Shown here in pieces: positions 4,748-5,518 of a stretch of DNA of 5,518 nucleotides (its first letter is position 1; every line of letters begins with the position of its first letter). Position numbers and translations under genes: made by a program. Location: the NCBI GenBank assembly GCA_028679775.1, contig JAJRAX010000078.1:1-5518 (forward strand), in the 5' to 3' direction. The notes below the pieces were generated by a model. That model worked only from the letters and a program-made list of their open reading frames with translations, was not told the DNA's origin and did no database searches. The stretch is from Methanothrix sp. (GTDB lineage Archaea > Halobacteriota > Methanosarcinia > Methanotrichales > Methanotrichaceae).

Positions 4748-5518
4748 CTAGCTGGAGGTCAGGCGAATGAAACGCTCCTGAGCCTTTTCCAGTATCTCAG
4801 CTTCGCCTGGTATGACTCCATTGCGCATGAGCACTTTTCCGTTGACTATGGTCGTGTCCACGCCACCTGTTATGCTGTAGACCAGATGGGAAATGATGTT
4901 TGTAGCAGGGCAGAACCAGGGCTTTTTCAGGTCGATTAAAGCCAGGTCGGCGAAAGCACCTGGGTGCAGGCCCAGGTTTAGCCGGAAAGCCCTCCAGGCG
5001 TTCTCCGTAGCCAGGCGCCAGACCTGTTCAGCAGTGAAGGCCGCAGGAGTGTGGTAGGCGTTCTTTTGGACGATGGCTGTGGTCTTCATCTCCTCAAAGA
5101 GGTTAAGGTTGTTATTGCTGGATGCTCCGTCTGTTCCGAGGCAGACGTTGACACCGGCCTTCATCATGGTGTTCAGCGGGGCGATGCCTGAAGTCAGCTT
5201 GAGGTTGCTAACAGTGCAGCTCACCACATTTGCCCTCTTTTCTGCCAGGAGGTAGCAGTCCTCAGGAGAGAGCCAGACGCAGTGCACTGCTGCCAGGCGC
5301 TCGTTTACCAGGCCCAAGCTGTCCAGGTATTCCACAGGGCTCTTGCCTTTGGAGAGAAGAAAGCCGTCCACTTCTTCCCGCGTCTCTGAGAGGTGGATGT
5401 GGACCATGACGTTATGCCGGTCGGCGATCTCTTTGGCCTTTAGAAGCGTCTCCTCAGAGCAGGTGTAGGCTGCATGGGGACCGACTGCAGGTGTGATCAG
5501 ATCGTCGCCCTTCCAGCG
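4748..5518 (-). CDS. dadD: 5'-deoxyadenosine / S-adenosylhomocysteine deaminase, N-terminus beyond the window
   Basis: The minus-strand frame is open from the window edge and ends in TAG at 4748-4750, showing the last 256 residues of a protein usually about 420-440 long. It is a metal-dependent amidohydrolase of the MtaD/DadD family, which deaminates the adenine of 5'-deoxyadenosine, S-adenosylhomocysteine and methylthioadenosine to the inosine form. In the visible part, numbered from the edge, GPH (H15), HLSE (H42, E45), HCVW (H79) and GTDGASSNNN (D130) match the substrate, metal and acid/base positions of the family. Their spacings equal those recalled for Thermotoga TM0936 between H173 and H200 and between H228 and D279. 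The N-terminal HxH metal motif must lie outside. The family's usual HNPxSN reads SCTVSN here. In methanogens this enzyme recycles radical-SAM and methyltransfer by-products. Choice of DadD over other deaminase names rests on the archaeal context. Confidence 0.85.
   Translation of the reverse strand, partial: RWKGDDLITPAVGPHAAYTCSEETLLKAKEIADRHNVMVHIHLSETREEVDGFLLSKGKSPVEYLDSLGLVNERLAAVHCVWLSPEDCYLLAEKRANVVSCTVSNLKLTSGIAPLNTMMKAGVNVCLGTDGASSNNNLNLFEEMKTTAIVQKNAYHTPAAFTAEQVWRLATENAWRAFRLNLGLHPGAFADLALIDLKKPWFCPATNIISHLVYSITGGVDTTIVNGKVLMRNGVIPGEAEILEKAQERFIRLTSS

Noticed and set aside
4733..4939. Plus-strand open frame beginning MLSKTLAGGQ opposite the deaminase end.
   Set aside because: It is the antisense shadow of the deaminase, whose minus-strand sequence shows clear family motifs throughout.

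Overview
The window looks like a piece of a methanogenic archaeal chromosome, most likely Methanosarcinales and possibly Methanothrix-like. The lineage is inferred from gene content: an archaeal ADH synthase, a MtaD/DadD-type deaminase, a secreted Ig-like membrane protein of the kind common in these methanogens, archaeal TATA boxes and GGAGGTGA-like ribosome binding sites. No rRNA, tRNA or CRISPR array was found.

Left part (1-820) is an accessory junkyard. All of the following is on the minus strand up to 549. At the window edge is a TnpB (IS200/IS605, IS1341-type) gene that has lost its middle: the N-terminal segment is joined in frame to the C-terminal zinc finger and last RuvC motif. Just upstream of it lies a second TnpB relic, a C-terminal tail that overlaps a GC-rich hairpin of the kind found at TnpB right ends. 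Next comes a 51-residue Cys/His-rich zinc-finger-like protein whose reading frame continues, after its stop codon, into that tail. A divergent promoter region (550-671) separates it from a possible 37-residue plus-strand ORF (672-785).

Middle part (823-2640) carries two minus-strand genes for exported proteins. One is a 153-residue Met/Cys-rich secreted protein with two almost identical 78-bp repeats. The other is a 346-residue membrane-anchored protein with two rhodanese domains, both lacking the catalytic cysteine. Each has its own TATA box and ribosome binding site. The roughly 315 bases between them hold the promoter of the first and the T-rich 3' end of the second, with no convincing gene.

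Right part (2801-5518) starts with the gene for 2-amino-3,7-dideoxy-D-threo-hept-6-ulosonate (ADH) synthase, the first enzyme of the archaeal route to dehydroquinate and aromatic amino acids. It is transcribed divergently from the rhodanese gene, and its TATA element sits inside a perfect 16-base inverted repeat. A secreted, C-terminally anchored Ig-like protein follows 46 bases downstream on the same strand. Converging on it is a minus-strand amidohydrolase (5'-deoxyadenosine/S-adenosylhomocysteine deaminase family) whose N-terminal part lies outside the window. ADH synthesis and 5'-deoxyadenosine deamination may be metabolically linked, because 5'-deoxyadenosine salvage has been proposed to feed deoxysugar precursors into the ADH synthase reaction; that link is inferred here, not shown by the sequence.
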